Origin: Nephrocerus scutellatus
Taxonomy: Eukaryota > Arthropoda > Insecta > Diptera > Pipunculidae
NCBI GenBank assembly: GCA_947095585.1
Contig: OX352765.1
Location: 77,049,976-77,113,975 of the forward strand
Length of the DNA: 64,000 nucleotides
Reading direction: 5' to 3'
Shown here: positions 34,621 to 45,454 of the stretch, in pieces
Layout of the letters: each line of letters begins with the position of its first letter
Position numbering within the stretch: the stretch's first letter is position 1
Program-made: the position numbers and the translations under genes
The notes under the pieces: model-generated
Database searches by the model: none
What the model saw: only the letters and a program-made list of their open reading frames with translations
Told to the model about the DNA's origin: nothing

Positions 34621-35940
34621 AAGCTTCTGGGTTTGGCTCAACTCACTTCTGTATTATATGTTATGAGTGCTTATCTGCATTGCTGTCAAATGCCCCTCCT
34701 CTTGGCGTTTGTAAAGAGTTTCCCCACCCGCCTACGAAAGGCTGACAGCTCTAAGCAATTGTTTTACAGCCAAATTTTAAAAGTTTTACAAAATTTACGG
34801 TTCTTCCGACAAAAAAAATTCATTTCTCTGCACGTAAGTCGCATAAATATTACATAAATAGCTATAAGTTTACTATGCTACTTTTTGTTGTTCTTTTTAT
34901 TGAAATATTTATCACGCGCCTCTTTCTGTGATTATTGTTTTTGTTATCATGGTTATATTTTTGTTGGACAGTACGAGACTGTTTGGTTTATCATGCTATG
35001 CCTTGATTGTTGTTGTTTTGTCCCATTTTTCTTAGCTCGTTTTAGCTGTCTCACCCTTTTGTTATTCCATCGTTTCATGTCAAAGTATATTATGGTCCAT
35101 TGTTGGAAGCGCGAACGTTTTATGAATTACCTCCAAGCGGATGGTAAAACTTGCGCGAGGTGATAAATCATTTTTTCATCTTTATTGTTATTGAGGTTTA
35201 GTTGGTTTATGGAATTTCTCACATTAGCTTAGCGTCTCCGAACACTATCATGGATGCACGACTGATGGATGGATGGCCGGACAGAGTTGAATTTTGATCT
35301 TGGATGCCTATCGGCCGTTTCGGCGACGCATGCAATACATCGATGATGACTGAATTCTAGTGATGCTTTCAAGTCTCGTCTTCTCGTTTTATTATTCTTC
35401 GTTGCCATCCTATTGTTGGTGCTGGTGTGATATTTCATTTTAAGTAGTATGTTTTTGTTGTTATTGTGAGTTTTATGTATTAATGTTGGTTCAGTATTTT
35501 TTACTTGCATACATAACTACCTATATGTTTGGCGTTATAATTCTGTAGGCTTGTTATCTCACTTTTGTGTTGTAAAACGATCCAAAAGTCTCCAAGAAAA
35601 ATTGCTCATAAAAAGTTTGAAACAACACACAATAAAAGCAAAACAATGAAACGCTAAATAAGAAAAATTAAGTAATATGTATTGTCGATGAAGTGACTGA
35701 ATAGAACGATTAATGACCATCAATTAATTTATCAAACAAAAAATTAGAAAAAAGTCTTACAAAGACCGATTGAGGGTACAAAACTCTTGCACTATCACGT
35801 ATAACTGAAGGTTATAAAAACTTTGTATTATATTATTTTACCGTAAAAAGATTGATATCTATCTTTTTCATTGAAAACGGTTTCTCTAAACTCTAATAAT
35901 ACCCATTGTAATAGCTGCAAAATGTTGCAATTAGTTTATA
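34621..35940. other. T-rich stretch, nothing recognised
   Basis: Hydrophobic short frames at 34,615-35,163 reflect T-rich sequence rather than a membrane protein. No repeat or RNA gene is visible. Confidence 0.4.
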
Positions 35941-35943
35941 TGT

Positions 35944-37866
35944 TTTTTTTTTATATTGAAAAACATTTGGTAATGTCAGTAAAATATTACAATCTAGTCC
36001 CTAGACTAATAAGCAATTTTGTTTTGACTTAAATTGATAAAATTGATAAAAATTCAAAATTAAAAGTTTAAAGCTTTGAAGCTAACTTATACTATACATG
36101 ATTATATTATACATGCTGCACTAGTTCAAAAGGTTTGATTCTTTTTAGTCTCCTAACTAGGTTTGTGTGGTCCAAGAGCGGGGTGGTCTCAGGATTCGTG
36201 TGGTGGTGAAGCCGATACTCATGCTTTTTAGCGAATCTATGTATTTCATTCTGTACGCATTCCATGCCCAGGTCCCTGTGAAGGTCATCGTTCCGAACAT
36301 AGAAAGGTGCATTTACAATATTTCTTAGCACCTTGTTTTGAATTCGTTGAATTATTTGAATGTTGCTTTTTTTGGTGCAACCCCAAAGTTGAATACCATA
36401 AGTCCATATGGGTTTTATGACTTGCTTGTAAATCAAAATTTTATTGTTTGTTGATAGACAAGATTGTCTTCCTATCATCCAGTACATTTTTCTGTAGCGA
36501 ATACCAATCTCCTCTCTTTTTTTCTTGACATGGGCTTTCCATCGAAGTTTCGCATCCAAAGTCATACCAAGATACTTTGCACAATTTGCGTATGGTATGG
36601 CTTGGTTGTTAATGTACACTGGTATATGCTCTATTTTTTTATTTGTGAAATCAACATGTACTGATTTTGATTCGTTTAATCGTATTCGCCATTTTCTTGT
36701 CCAATTTTGAATATGCGAGATCGCCTCTTGTAGTTGACTAGTTGAGTCGACATTACTTTCCGCAACTGCCATTAAAGCCGTGTCATCAGCAAATGTAGCA
36801 ATCGAATTGTATTCTAGTATTGGATTATCGTGGGTATACAGGAGATACAATAATGGCCCAAGAACACTCCCTTGTGGTACACCTGCTATGGTTTCTTTAA
36901 GCTCCGAATATGTGTCTTTCACTTTTATGCGAAAGTACCTGCCCGAAATGTAGGATCTAAGAATTTCGGCCTGTTCGTTGGGTAGTATCTTTTTTAGTTT
37001 GTAGACTAATCCCTCATGCCAAACTTTATCAAAAGCTTGTGCTACATCGAGGTTGTTGTAGAAAAAACTTTTTTCTCTTCAAGCGCTTTTTCAGCAATGT
37101 TTGTTATTGGGTGTACTGATCAATCGTTGAATGTTTCCCTCCAAAGCCAAATTGGTGGTCTGGAATAATGTGTTGTAAATAGTTGTAAGCAGCCTTTTTA
37201 TTTGCAGTCTTTCAAAAAGTTTGGACATTATGGGCAGCAAAGGATGAAGCATCGTGAGGTGGTTTCCCCCGTTTGGCTATCATGATAACTTCAGCTACTT
37301 TCCATAACTGTGGAACGTATTTTAATTTAAATGCAGCGCTGATGATTCATGTAAGCTTCGCGATTCCTTTTTTTTGGAGTTGCTTGAGAATTTCACCAGT
37401 TATGAATTCAAATCTTGGCGCTTTTGTCGCATTTAAAGTTTTTATAACATTTCTTACTTCAGATGACGATGTGGTGCGTATTTCTTCATTTTCTTCAGCT
37501 AGTTCTTCGCTAGGCGAATCGTCATGCTCATGCATGGGTTTGGTTGAAAAATTTCTTCCAAATACTCTGCAAATCTTTCAGCTTTTTGCTTGTTACGTTT
37601 TGCCCACTTTCCATCCAGTTGTTTGATGGGAGGAATGTGAATGGTTGGTCTCTTTAATTTCTCAGTGGCTTTCCAAAGCGATTACTCCGTGTTTTTATTG
37701 TTGCTTAGATTTTGTAAAAATAAATCAATTTCAGAATCTTTAAGTTTCTTAATTGTTCGTCTAACTTGTTGTACCAGATTTTTAAACTTATGTTATCCTG
37801 CGGGATTCTGCTTTGGTGCCATTTCTTTCTTGCTCTCCGCAGTTCATATGTTAGTCATAAAAATTA
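35944..37866 (-). mobile_element. jockey-like non-LTR retrotransposon, 5'-truncated
   Basis: Minus-strand order is the endonuclease-RT linker (LWKATEKLKRPTIHIPP, near 37,650), SSEVRNVIKTLNATKAPR (RT entry, near 37,430), the RT palm and the C-terminal domain to the stop at 36,107. A ~155-bp 3' UTR follows, ending in a run of ten A on the minus strand at 35,944-35,953. No endonuclease is present, so the copy is truncated at about 37,866, next to a tRNA-like sequence. Jockey identity fits the FADD motif and poly(A) tail. It is the best-preserved non-LTR coding sequence in the window. Confidence 0.82.
36107..37045 (-). pseudogene. jockey-like RT C-terminal half, open frame
   Basis: A minus-strand frame is open from about 37,045 to the stop at 36,107. 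It reads HEGLVYKLKKILPNEQAEIL, then SYISGRYFRIKV, AGVPQGSVLGPLLYLLYTHD (RT box B), IATFADDTALMAV (catalytic palm, FADD as in jockey), WRIRLNESKSVHVDF, YLGMTLDAKLRWKAHV, then IWTYGIQLWGC and QNKVLRNIVNAPFYVRND. All RT motifs in this part are intact. Just upstream, FYNNLDVAQAFDKVWHEGL is split by a frameshift near 37,060, so the whole protein cannot be made. The lack of stops over more than 300 codons suggests a fairly recent copy. Confidence 0.85.
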
Positions 37867-37870
37867 TTTT

Positions 37871-37940
37871 GGAGTGGTGGAGTGGTTAAGAGCATGGATT
37901 TCAAAGCGGGAGGTTCGTAGTTCGAACTCAGGAAACACCA
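37871..37940 (+). mobile_element. tRNA-like SINE head or decayed tRNA
   Basis: The plus strand contains GGTGGAGTGGTTAAGAGC (A-box region) and, about 30 bases later, TTCGTAGTTCGAACTC (B-box region), ending AAACACC. The order GCATGG, GGTTCGT, GTTCGAA, AACACC matches the head of SINE copy B at 12.6 kb, but the sequence after it does not match the SINE body. The acceptor arms do not pair well, so it is not a working tRNA gene. It lies exactly between the jockey 5' end and the CR1-like element. Confidence 0.5.
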
Positions 37941-38099
37941 ATACATTTGAATATAGAAACTTTAGGAGAATTAATAATTCATTATAAGAAGAATATGTAA
38001 GGAAAGTTGATTGGGATGTCATTTACTGCTTGCCATCGCGAAATGATCAAGAGGAATTCTTAAATTCTAATATAAGACATCTCTAAAACTCACATGTTC

Positions 38100-39990
38100 T
38101 TCTGGCAACACACCTTGGTCCTCTAACCAAATTCATCAACTAATAATACAGCAGCGTGTCCGAGCACACAACCGATGGAAGCGTTTTCGGTTAGACAATC
38201 CACGACGCATATACTGCATGCACCGCAACAAATTCGTAATTGAGATAAAAGCCGCCAAATCAAGCTTCTACTCCAGTCGGTTCAATGCCTCTATGGGTGA
38301 GAAGCGTTTGTGAAAAAATCTGCGCAGAGTCAAATAGGTAAAGCTAATAGACAGCATTTCAAAGGAATTGATCCCAATGATCTCAACCATAAATTTGTAT
38401 GCCATCTGCTTCTCATCTAACTGGTGCAACTGTCCAAGTTTTTTTTTACAGCATTGAACAGCATTAATGTAGTAGAGAGTATAATGTTCATAAAATCAAA
38501 TTCTGTCGGCCTCGATAAAATACACCCATCTTTTTTAAAAATCATCATACCTATAGTCTTGCCCTATATATTACAAACATTTGAAATACAGTGGTGACAA
38601 TAAATATTTTTCCTACCAATTGGAAACATGCAAAAGTAGTGCATGTCCTCAAAACACCTAAAGGGGATGAGCTTAGGCTAATCTTCATTCTCACATTTAT
38701 ATCCAAAATATACGAAAAAATTATAAAAACAACAAATAAGTCAATATCTCCCCACCCAATCAATCAGGATCCACAATCGCCTAAGCAATCTGGATTCCGG
38801 CAGAAGAACAGCCATAGTAGTCATATCAGATGACATACCTCATGATCTAGATGAGGAAGAAGTCTCATTCCGCGTACTACTAGATTTATCTAAATACAGG
38901 CGACCACTCAGCTCTATGCCAGAAGCTATCTCGACATAATAGTTTCGAACTTAGAGCTGTGAATTTGATATTTTCATATCTGACAAGCAGATTTCAGGCA
39001 GTCGAAATTAATAAGGTCCTGTCAGACTTTCTCTTTTCTCTTACAACCAGTGGAGTTCCTCAGGGACCTCTTTTAGGACCATTATTATTTTCCATGTTTG
39101 TAAATGAAGTCCAATCAATAGTAAGGCACAGTTTACTTCATATGTACGCTGATGATACTCAGCTCGTTCTAAGTTGTCCGCTGGTCTTAAACGAGCATTC
39201 TGTGAGTTGTATATTTGAGGATCAATCAAATATACCGCTTTGATCGAATCGTAATGGTCTAATGTTAAATGCTAAATAATATAAATGCATAGTCATCTCT
39301 AAGCAGCAGTTGGATCTAACATATTTCCCTGTAATCACATTAATATAGCAGTAGGAAAGACTTATGGAGTGCTTCGTACTTTGTGGGCTACACGTTCTTT
39401 CACTCCTTTCAAAACTAGAATTTTACTGGCAAAAACATTAATGTTGCTTTTAATGCCATAGTAAGATAAGTCTTTGGTTAACGACGATTTGATCAGGTAT
39501 TAAATTATTCCTCTCGTCTTTACGGCATGACGATCGATCTTTTTATGTATATCCTGCTTACTCACCAACCCAATCTTTATCTTTGGCTTCTACAAACAGA
39601 TAAAATCAACTAATTCTTCCCCGTTTCTCATCTACGACATATAAATGTCAACTTTTTATAAATTTAGCTTGCTTATGTAAAACCTTGCGTCGACACATTA
39701 GAAAAACGAATAATATGACAAGACTGAAAACTCAATTAAGAAACTATCTATCTACGAGTACTAATATAATTATTAATCAACTACTTGTGAGTTTGATTTA
39801 TTTTATTTTTTTTTTTTCTCTTTCTTTCTTCTTTTCTTCTTCTTCTTTTATTTTTGCTAAGTTTCTCTTTTTTAGTGTTAATAAAAATTGATTTAAGTTG
39901 GTCTACTCACATATTATTAATTAAGCTTGTCACTAATTTATAAAATATTATATCTAACTGCGATTAAGAATTATAAATAAACAAACAAAT
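38100..39990 (+). mobile_element. CR1-like non-LTR retrotransposon, 5'-truncated
   Basis: Plus-strand frames give the linker RAHNRWKRFRLDNPRR and AKSSFYSSRFNAS (38,150-38,290), then NSVGLDKIHPSF, FPTNWKHAKVVHVLKTPKGD, FISKIYEKII and QSGFRQKNS. The palm follows at about 38,870-39,170: LLDLSKY, SALCQKLSRHNSFELRAVN, TTSGVPQGPLLGPLLF and HMYADDTQLVLSCP. A C-terminal segment, TLRRHIRKTNNMTRLKTQL, lies near 39,690-39,740. A pyrimidine-rich stretch and a 3' UTR end at TTGAAATTGAAAT near 40,000. Frameshifts and stops are common. There is no endonuclease. CR1 assignment is tentative; jockey-group alternatives exist. Confidence 0.75.
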
Positions 39991-40010
39991 TGAAATTGAA
40001 ATATTTTACA

Positions 40011-40158
40011 AGGTCCTACCTCTCGCAAATGTCTGAGAGAAGTCCGAGAGTAATAACTTGTCACGGAAAGCTTCTCAATTCGCCTTTCAGATACGGCATT
40101 AAATTGTAGGTCCCTTCCATTTGTGTGCAAAAATAAACATGCACAACACAAATGTCGC
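40011..40158 (+). mobile_element. SINE copy C, body only
   Basis: The plus strand shows CCTCTCGCAAATGTCTGA, then ATAACTTGTCACGGAAAGC, CGGCATTAAATTGTAGG and CATTTGTGTGCAAAAATA, and stops after ACAACACAAATG. Both the tRNA-like head and the 3' end are missing. It begins at the 3' end of the CR1-like element and ends at the Helitron scrap. Confidence 0.85.
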
Positions 40159-40214
40159 CTCATCCCACCTAAGCCACTGGACGTATCGAAGCCATATTCA
40201 CACCATATGTTTGG

Positions 40215-40545
40215 TGCTCCCAATTCCTGTTGAATTTTTACACGCACAAAGTCCCCCGGGAATGCCGCCACATATACTGAAATTGAAAGTTGATGCATTT
40301 ATCATGCTTCTTCGTAATGTTACCCCAAAAAAGGGTTTGTTGAATGGAACTCGATTAATAGTCAGGAGAATCGAGAAATTATCACAGGGAGTAATAAGGT
40401 GGAAGAAATTTACATTCCTAGAATTGATTTGGAGGCAAGCAAAAGTACTTGGCCATTCAAAGCTATTGATATTGGCTTTTGCAATGACCATCAACAAGAA
40501 TCAATACCAGTCTTTTGATCATGTCATGTGAGTGAGTACCCTAGT
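40215..40545 (+). pseudogene. Helitron helicase (Pif1-type) C-terminal scrap
   Basis: The plus-strand frame reads PVEFLHAQSPPGMPPHILKL, then IMLLRNVTPKKGLLNGTRLI, the conserved helicase C-terminal block, and after frameshifts LAFAMTINKNQYQSFDHV, the last helicase motif in which NKNQYQS stands for the usual NKSQGQS. The full Helitron protein has an HUH Rep domain and a much longer helicase, none of which is here. Helitrons move by rolling-circle replication; this piece cannot. No Helitron end (CTRR with a hairpin) was identified. Confidence 0.8.
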
Positions 40546-40892
40546 TATTATAATATTAGGCGCACTACGAACTCAAATTGAGCGTACAATTGCACTGGCC
40601 TGTCAAGCGATACTAAGTGTGTATCTGAGCTTATACAAAATGGATAGCACCCAAGAAAAACTGATATCGTCAGTTCGATTTAGCCTGCTGAGCATTGTTT
40701 TACGAGTCGCAATTAGGCATGTATTTGAATTAAGTTTTAATTCAGACATTTACATAGAAAATTCACTTAAAAAAGACCGGTGCACATGACTAAGTACCTT
40801 TTTAGTTAGACGGGACATGAGCCAAGCACACTTAGGTCACAACGTTATGTACCTAGGAATTTTAAATACATATTTGTGTGAGTTCTTTGGAT

Positions 40893-40966
40893 GCGCCGAG
40901 AATCGAACCCGGTATCCTTTGAATGGAAACAAACGATGCTAACCACTGCCCGAATACTAATGAATT
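40893..40966 (-). mobile_element. second tRNA-like SINE head
   Basis: The minus strand contains GGGCAGTGGTTAGC and, about 30 bases later, GGGTTCGATTCTCGG, a near-perfect B box, followed by CGCATCC. It is tRNA-like but lacks good acceptor pairing and has no recognised SINE body. It adjoins the jockey-like fragment at 40.97 kb. Confidence 0.5.
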
Positions 40967-40969
40967 TGT

Positions 40970-41370
40970 TATCTGGTATAATGCCTAAATATTTTACGTG
41001 AGTTCGCCTGTTGAATTTTGCTGTATAGCCTGTGACAGTTTTGTAGCAAGGACATATCAGACATAAAAATATTGTATAGAACTGCGCTTTGTACAGCCAC
41101 CGCCACCGATAACTTGATTTTATGAATTCTACAGTAACAACAAATGTTCGATCCTTAGAAAATAAGATACTAGTATCTTGGAAAATTGTAATCAACCATC
41201 TTCGAAATTAAACCTGAGTGGTACACGGAGTAAAAAACTTTCTCTATATCACACAGTATGATACCAGTTGTTGTAATTCGATGTAACTGCTGTATGGTAG
41301 ATTTGCCTTTGACAAATCCGTATGTATCATTCCGAAGTGAAAATAACGACAAAATTAAGCAATAAAAGAA
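40970..41370 (-). pseudogene. jockey-like RT fragment, internally deleted
   Basis: The minus strand reads YGFVKGKSTIQQLHRITT, then ILCDIEKVFYSVYHSGL (first catalytic Asp region; usual form FLDIEKAFDSVWHDGL) and ISKMVDYNFPRY. After a jump it continues with FNRRTHVKYLGIIPDNKF. The FADD/YADD segment is missing. The spelling differs from the 36 kb jockey-like copy. Confidence 0.7.
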
Positions 41371-41379
41371 ATCAAAATT

Positions 41380-41848
41380 TAAAGAAAAATTAACAAAAAT
41401 GCATAGTCACCCGAAACAAGTATTCATAATTGGAATGGGCTTTTGATTTAATGCGCATTGGAATCAAACCAATTGAAGTGGGGTGTGGTCTGATGCAAAG
41501 TTAACTCAACTAGCGAGTTCCTCGTATTGACATTATATAGATAATGTAACCATAAATCAAAAAATTGAGTTTTGTAATATGTCTTATGTGACTCAATGAT
41601 TTTAACTAATTTAAATTATTATTCGCACAATTGTCATTGAACAATGAAAATGTTCATGTTTGGTTTAAGCCGCTGCAAGAACAATAATCGTTTACTGTTG
41701 ACATGTTGACTATCCTAATGACTATACTAAATGGCACCGTTCACCCTACACAGATTTACGAGAATGTATACCAAAAGCAAAGTATTATCGAAGTTACTAA
41801 TAATAACAGATAATGTTTTGTTATAATTGTACATAAACGAATTAATAT
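41380..41848. other. AT-rich, nothing recognised
   Basis: No coding motif or repeat of note is seen before SINE copy D. Confidence 0.4.
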
Positions 41849-41849
41849 T

Positions 41850-42073
41850 TTGGCGCAACAGACCGTTGCGTTGGTCCAAAGCGTAGCCTACCTCCTCGCG
41901 ACCATTCGTGTTGTGCGTGTTATATTTTTACATATAAATGGAAGTGGCCTCCATTCTAATGCTGTATCCGAAAGCCAAATTGAGAATATTTCCGTGAAAA
42001 GTTATTACTCTATGAGTTCTGTCATACAGTCGCGAGAGGTTCAACGTACTGACCACTAGAACCACGGTGCATA
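41850..42073 (-). mobile_element. SINE copy D, head partly deleted
   Basis: The minus strand begins with TGCACCGTGGTTCTAGTGG, the A-box half of the head, and jumps to CCTCTCGCGAC and the shared body; the B-box half is missing. It ends in GGTCTGTTGCGCC followed by an AT-rich tail at about 41,850. It is more diverged than the other copies. Confidence 0.8.
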
Positions 42074-42180
42074 CATAAAATATGTGTAATTTATGTATAC
42101 TTATTAAAAAATTAGCATAACCAGTTGTAACACTGCTATAAAGTACATAAGAATCATATATTTTATTTGTCCTTTTATTA

Positions 42181-42636
42181 AAGGGTGTTTCTTTTAGAGG
42201 CTTACAATTTTATATTAAAATAAAACTAAGAAAACCATTTTGAATATCAATGATGCTAGCTTTATTGGATAGCTAGCACCTAAACCAAGTTCCTAAAAAT
42301 AAAATCTTCCATAAAGTGAATGGACACATCTCCAGTTGCTGAGAACGACGTCGAATTGATTGATTTAGGTCTTTAGGTCTTTAGAGTACACGTGGTGCGA
42401 AAACGATCCATAGTTAACCGTATTACCCGCTCTGATGGACGATTATGACGACCGATGAGTTTGGCGAATTGAACCATTAATTTGATAAAAAATTGCAAGC
42501 GTTACTCTGTCATAAGTCTATTCATTATGAAATGGCAAATCAAAACAAATGACAAAGAAAATGTCAGCTATCAAATCGGTTGTCCAAAAAAACAGTGCTA
42601 CCAACTTAAAGATGTGAACCTCTAAACAACACCCTT
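42181..42636 (-). mobile_element. 456-bp mariner-type MITE with TA duplication
   Basis: Both ends start AAGGGTGTT reading inwards, with further similarity (AGAGG) inside, and both are flanked by TA (42,179-42,180 and 42,637-42,638). The minus strand just inside the right end carries a transposase N-terminus starting MNRLMTE, with IGRHNRPSER and DRFRTTC downstream, the helix-turn-helix region of a Tc1/mariner transposase. All catalytic residues are missing. It is a non-autonomous, internally deleted derivative that would need a transposase from elsewhere. Confidence 0.85.
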
Positions 42637-42639
42637 TAC

Positions 42640-43140
42640 AAAGTTTGTTAAAAATGAGAGACAAATAAGAAAATTTTCAATAATAGAGTCAATGTTTTGG
42701 TTTATTCGTATTTTTGATTTGTGTGAAACTTTTATTGTTACAAGTGATTATGAATTTTAAGGACTATAATAAGCTAAGAAAATAACAAAAATAAAACTTT
42801 GATTTAATCTCGCTTTTACCTGTACCCCAATGAAACAGAAAGTGTGGTATTTCTCTCCAACGAAGTTGCAGATCTGATTTTCCTTAGTAGTTGGAGCTCG
42901 ATATTAATTTATTGTAGATGTTGACAAGGAAAAATACTCTCCGCGATACTGTTTGGATATACAGTATCGACTTGAAAAGTTTAATACGAAGTTGTTTTCA
43001 ATAAATCTGCCAATAAAGACATATTTTTGGGAATATATATTTATCCCCCGAGGGGACCGCTGTATCTTACTTTTCGATAGGTTTGATACTTGGTTAAACT
43101 CGGAAGATAAAAGGGGCAAGGTTGCTAGTACTTAGAATGT
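42640..43140. other. AT-rich, nothing recognised
   Basis: Two overlapping short frames on opposite strands near 42,900-43,135 show no domain. I see no other feature. Confidence 0.4.
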
Positions 43141-43144
43141 TTAG

Positions 43145-43785
43145 AACGGGCACTGTCTTCGTATGTAGCAGCCTTACCGTACAACTGCAGGACCGTACGT
43201 GCCTGGGATAGTTTCTATCCTGAGCGGCCTAGGATAGAGTCTCATCCTAGTGGCAAATAATTGGGTTCGAAGTTCTGGACGATTTGCTGCCAAGGTTGTA
43301 GTGTACCTACGCCAAAGGCACTCATACCGAAGGAGCTGAGTCCCTTGATGTCAGATCTTACCAAGGTCGCGTTGGTATTACGGGAGTTGGCTATACCCAC
43401 AGATAAGGTTGATCTCTTTGGAGGTTAGCTGAGTCTGGGTCAACTTTTGGTTGAGGACCCAGTTACGTTCTGGTCTTGACCTACGTAGTGCAGGTATAGC
43501 GCTAACATGGTAACATCAGCTGAAGGACTGGTGTTACCAAAAACTTTGGTACATCAGAGCCCTTGCTGATATTACCGGTGCGATGATACGTTCTCTGTGG
43601 AGTTGCATATCTCAACCGGTTGTCGAAAACCAAAGATCGGCAAAGATTTTGGTAGGTCATGCTGTAACCATTGAGCTAATACTGGCACATTAGTCTATGA
43701 TATACGTGGATTGTCGTATAACAAATCCGCGTCCGAAGAGGACCGTGGAATTATGCCCTTAGTTGGCGGTGTTCCCGTTAATCCA
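43145..43785 (-). repeat. dispersed non-coding repeat, longer copy
   Basis: About 640 bp is noticeably less AT-rich than its flanks. Its 3' half on the minus strand (TACCAACGCGACC, CGGTATGAGTGCCT, TTTGCCACTAGGATGAG, GATAGAAACTATCCCAGGC) matches 32,940-33,175. On the minus strand near 43,700-43,620, TTAGCTCAATGGTTACAGC and later GGTTTTCGACAACC resemble A and B boxes, so a tRNA-related origin is possible but weak. No protein is encoded. Confidence 0.6.
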
Positions 43786-43838
43786 AAACAAAAACAAAAC
43801 AAAACAAACATATATATGTATATATATATACATATGTT
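43786..43838. repeat. (AAAC)n run followed by AT palindrome
   Basis: Repeated CAAAA/CAAAAC units at about 43,784-43,808 run into an alternating AT stretch, ACATATATATGTATATATAT and onward to 43,838, which is nearly self-complementary and could extrude as a cruciform. Confidence 0.85.
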
Positions 43839-45450
43839 TTATCTAAAAAACCGGCCAGAACATTTTCTCGTACTATCTATATAAGATCGAAGTTGTAATG
43901 CAAGCAAGAAAAACTTCCATGCTTGTTATACAGTTGATATGAATACGAAAAATTCAACTGAAAATGTAAAAGCGTTGCGAATACTGATTAAAAAGTGCGT
44001 TTATTAAATCCGCGACATTTAAAGAAAAGTAACTCTACTATATCTTTATGTATAAGACCTATTGTCCACTTACAAACTCAACAAGCACAAACTCTTACTG
44101 CGGAGCAATACCGTAATAATAAATCGCCAATCAATTATAAAAAAAAACCTTTTTATTAAAGCCGCGTAGCTCGCAGTAAGATCAAATCACAACGGCTAAC
44201 CTCTATATGACATAATGAGAACAATAATCCAATGTGTCCAATAAGTTCAATTATTATTTTTAGTTGTATTGTTATATGTCTCAGTACCCTTTTCCTTTTT
44301 GCCCTATTAATGTCGTAATTGTCACCCATATAAAATCGTACAACACGATGAACTTTAAATACCCCGTCAAAAATAGTTGATGAATGACCTCCGGGGCACA
44401 ATGAACAGTAGAAAACCGAAACAGCTAAATTATTTTCAAATTTGAAAGAAAAGCGTATAGTGCTAGAAATAAACTTCAATCAAAAGTCGAGACCGCCATA
44501 CGACAACGAGCTATTGTATTACAATGGATCTGGTATTTACCGGCGTTCAGTACACGTCCGCCCGATAACACGTAGAGCAAGGCATGGAAAGGTGAAAATA
44601 CCACAATTTTTTGTAAAAATATCAGTAGCATAATTTTTTTGTTGTTGTTTGGTATTAACGAATCCACCTACTTAATTCGAGCGCAGTAACGGTTACGCAA
44701 AGTGATTAACTTGTACTTCAATTTTACCAAAATCAATAATCTTTTTTTTTGTAATTGAATTCAGATGAGAAGCAAGAATTTATTACAATCGTAATATTTG
44801 ATTGGAAAACCAGTTTAATAAATTTTTTATATATTCGTATAAAAGCATTTTTATACCTGGATATAATGAAAAAATTCTCATTTCTCATTTTTCTTCATTA
44901 ATTCACACCAGTGTACGCAAAAATGATTCTATAGTGGTAGGAAAAATTGTTTTCCATTTTCCAATAAGTTGTCTAATTGGGTTAAACCATATAATGATTG
45001 TTCAGATAAGTTTCCGTCACCTAATGCACTAATGGACACTTTGTCCGAATTGCATAGATTCCAAATATGTATATAGTCGTTGAAGTTACGTTTTTTTTTA
45101 TTATATCAGTGTCTGTAGATCCGCTGTTTGTATCAGATTAGACAGATGATAGGCATATAGACGTATAGAAATAATTTCGGAGTTAGTTTTATTCCTGGGG
45201 CTTTAAAATATTTTCACGAGCTGAAATACAGTGAATACTGAAATGATTTTTTTATAAGATCTTTCGATTTGCAAATTCGAAATTCGAAATAAAACACAGT
45301 TAAGCTTTCGTGATTTTCGTGATGAAAGGTTTGCAAATAGAACGAAAATCCACATCAACCAGAAATTAGCTTTGCTGTCTTGTTTTTTGTTTGTCTTTTT
45401 TGTACTTAATTTATTATTAAAAGCGTAATTTAAACCCCCAACCTTTATCC
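43839..45450. other. AT-rich, nothing recognised
   Basis: Short frames only, none with a recognisable domain, and no structured repeats. Confidence 0.4.
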
Positions 45451-45454
45451 ATAA

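Noticed and set aside
34615..35163. Hydrophobic membrane-protein-like frames
   Set aside because: T-rich DNA gives Phe/Leu-rich translation by composition alone; the frames are short and unconserved in appearance.
37871..37940. A functional tRNA gene
   Set aside because: A- and B-box-like phrases exist, but acceptor and anticodon stems do not pair convincingly, and the sequence resembles the SINE head.
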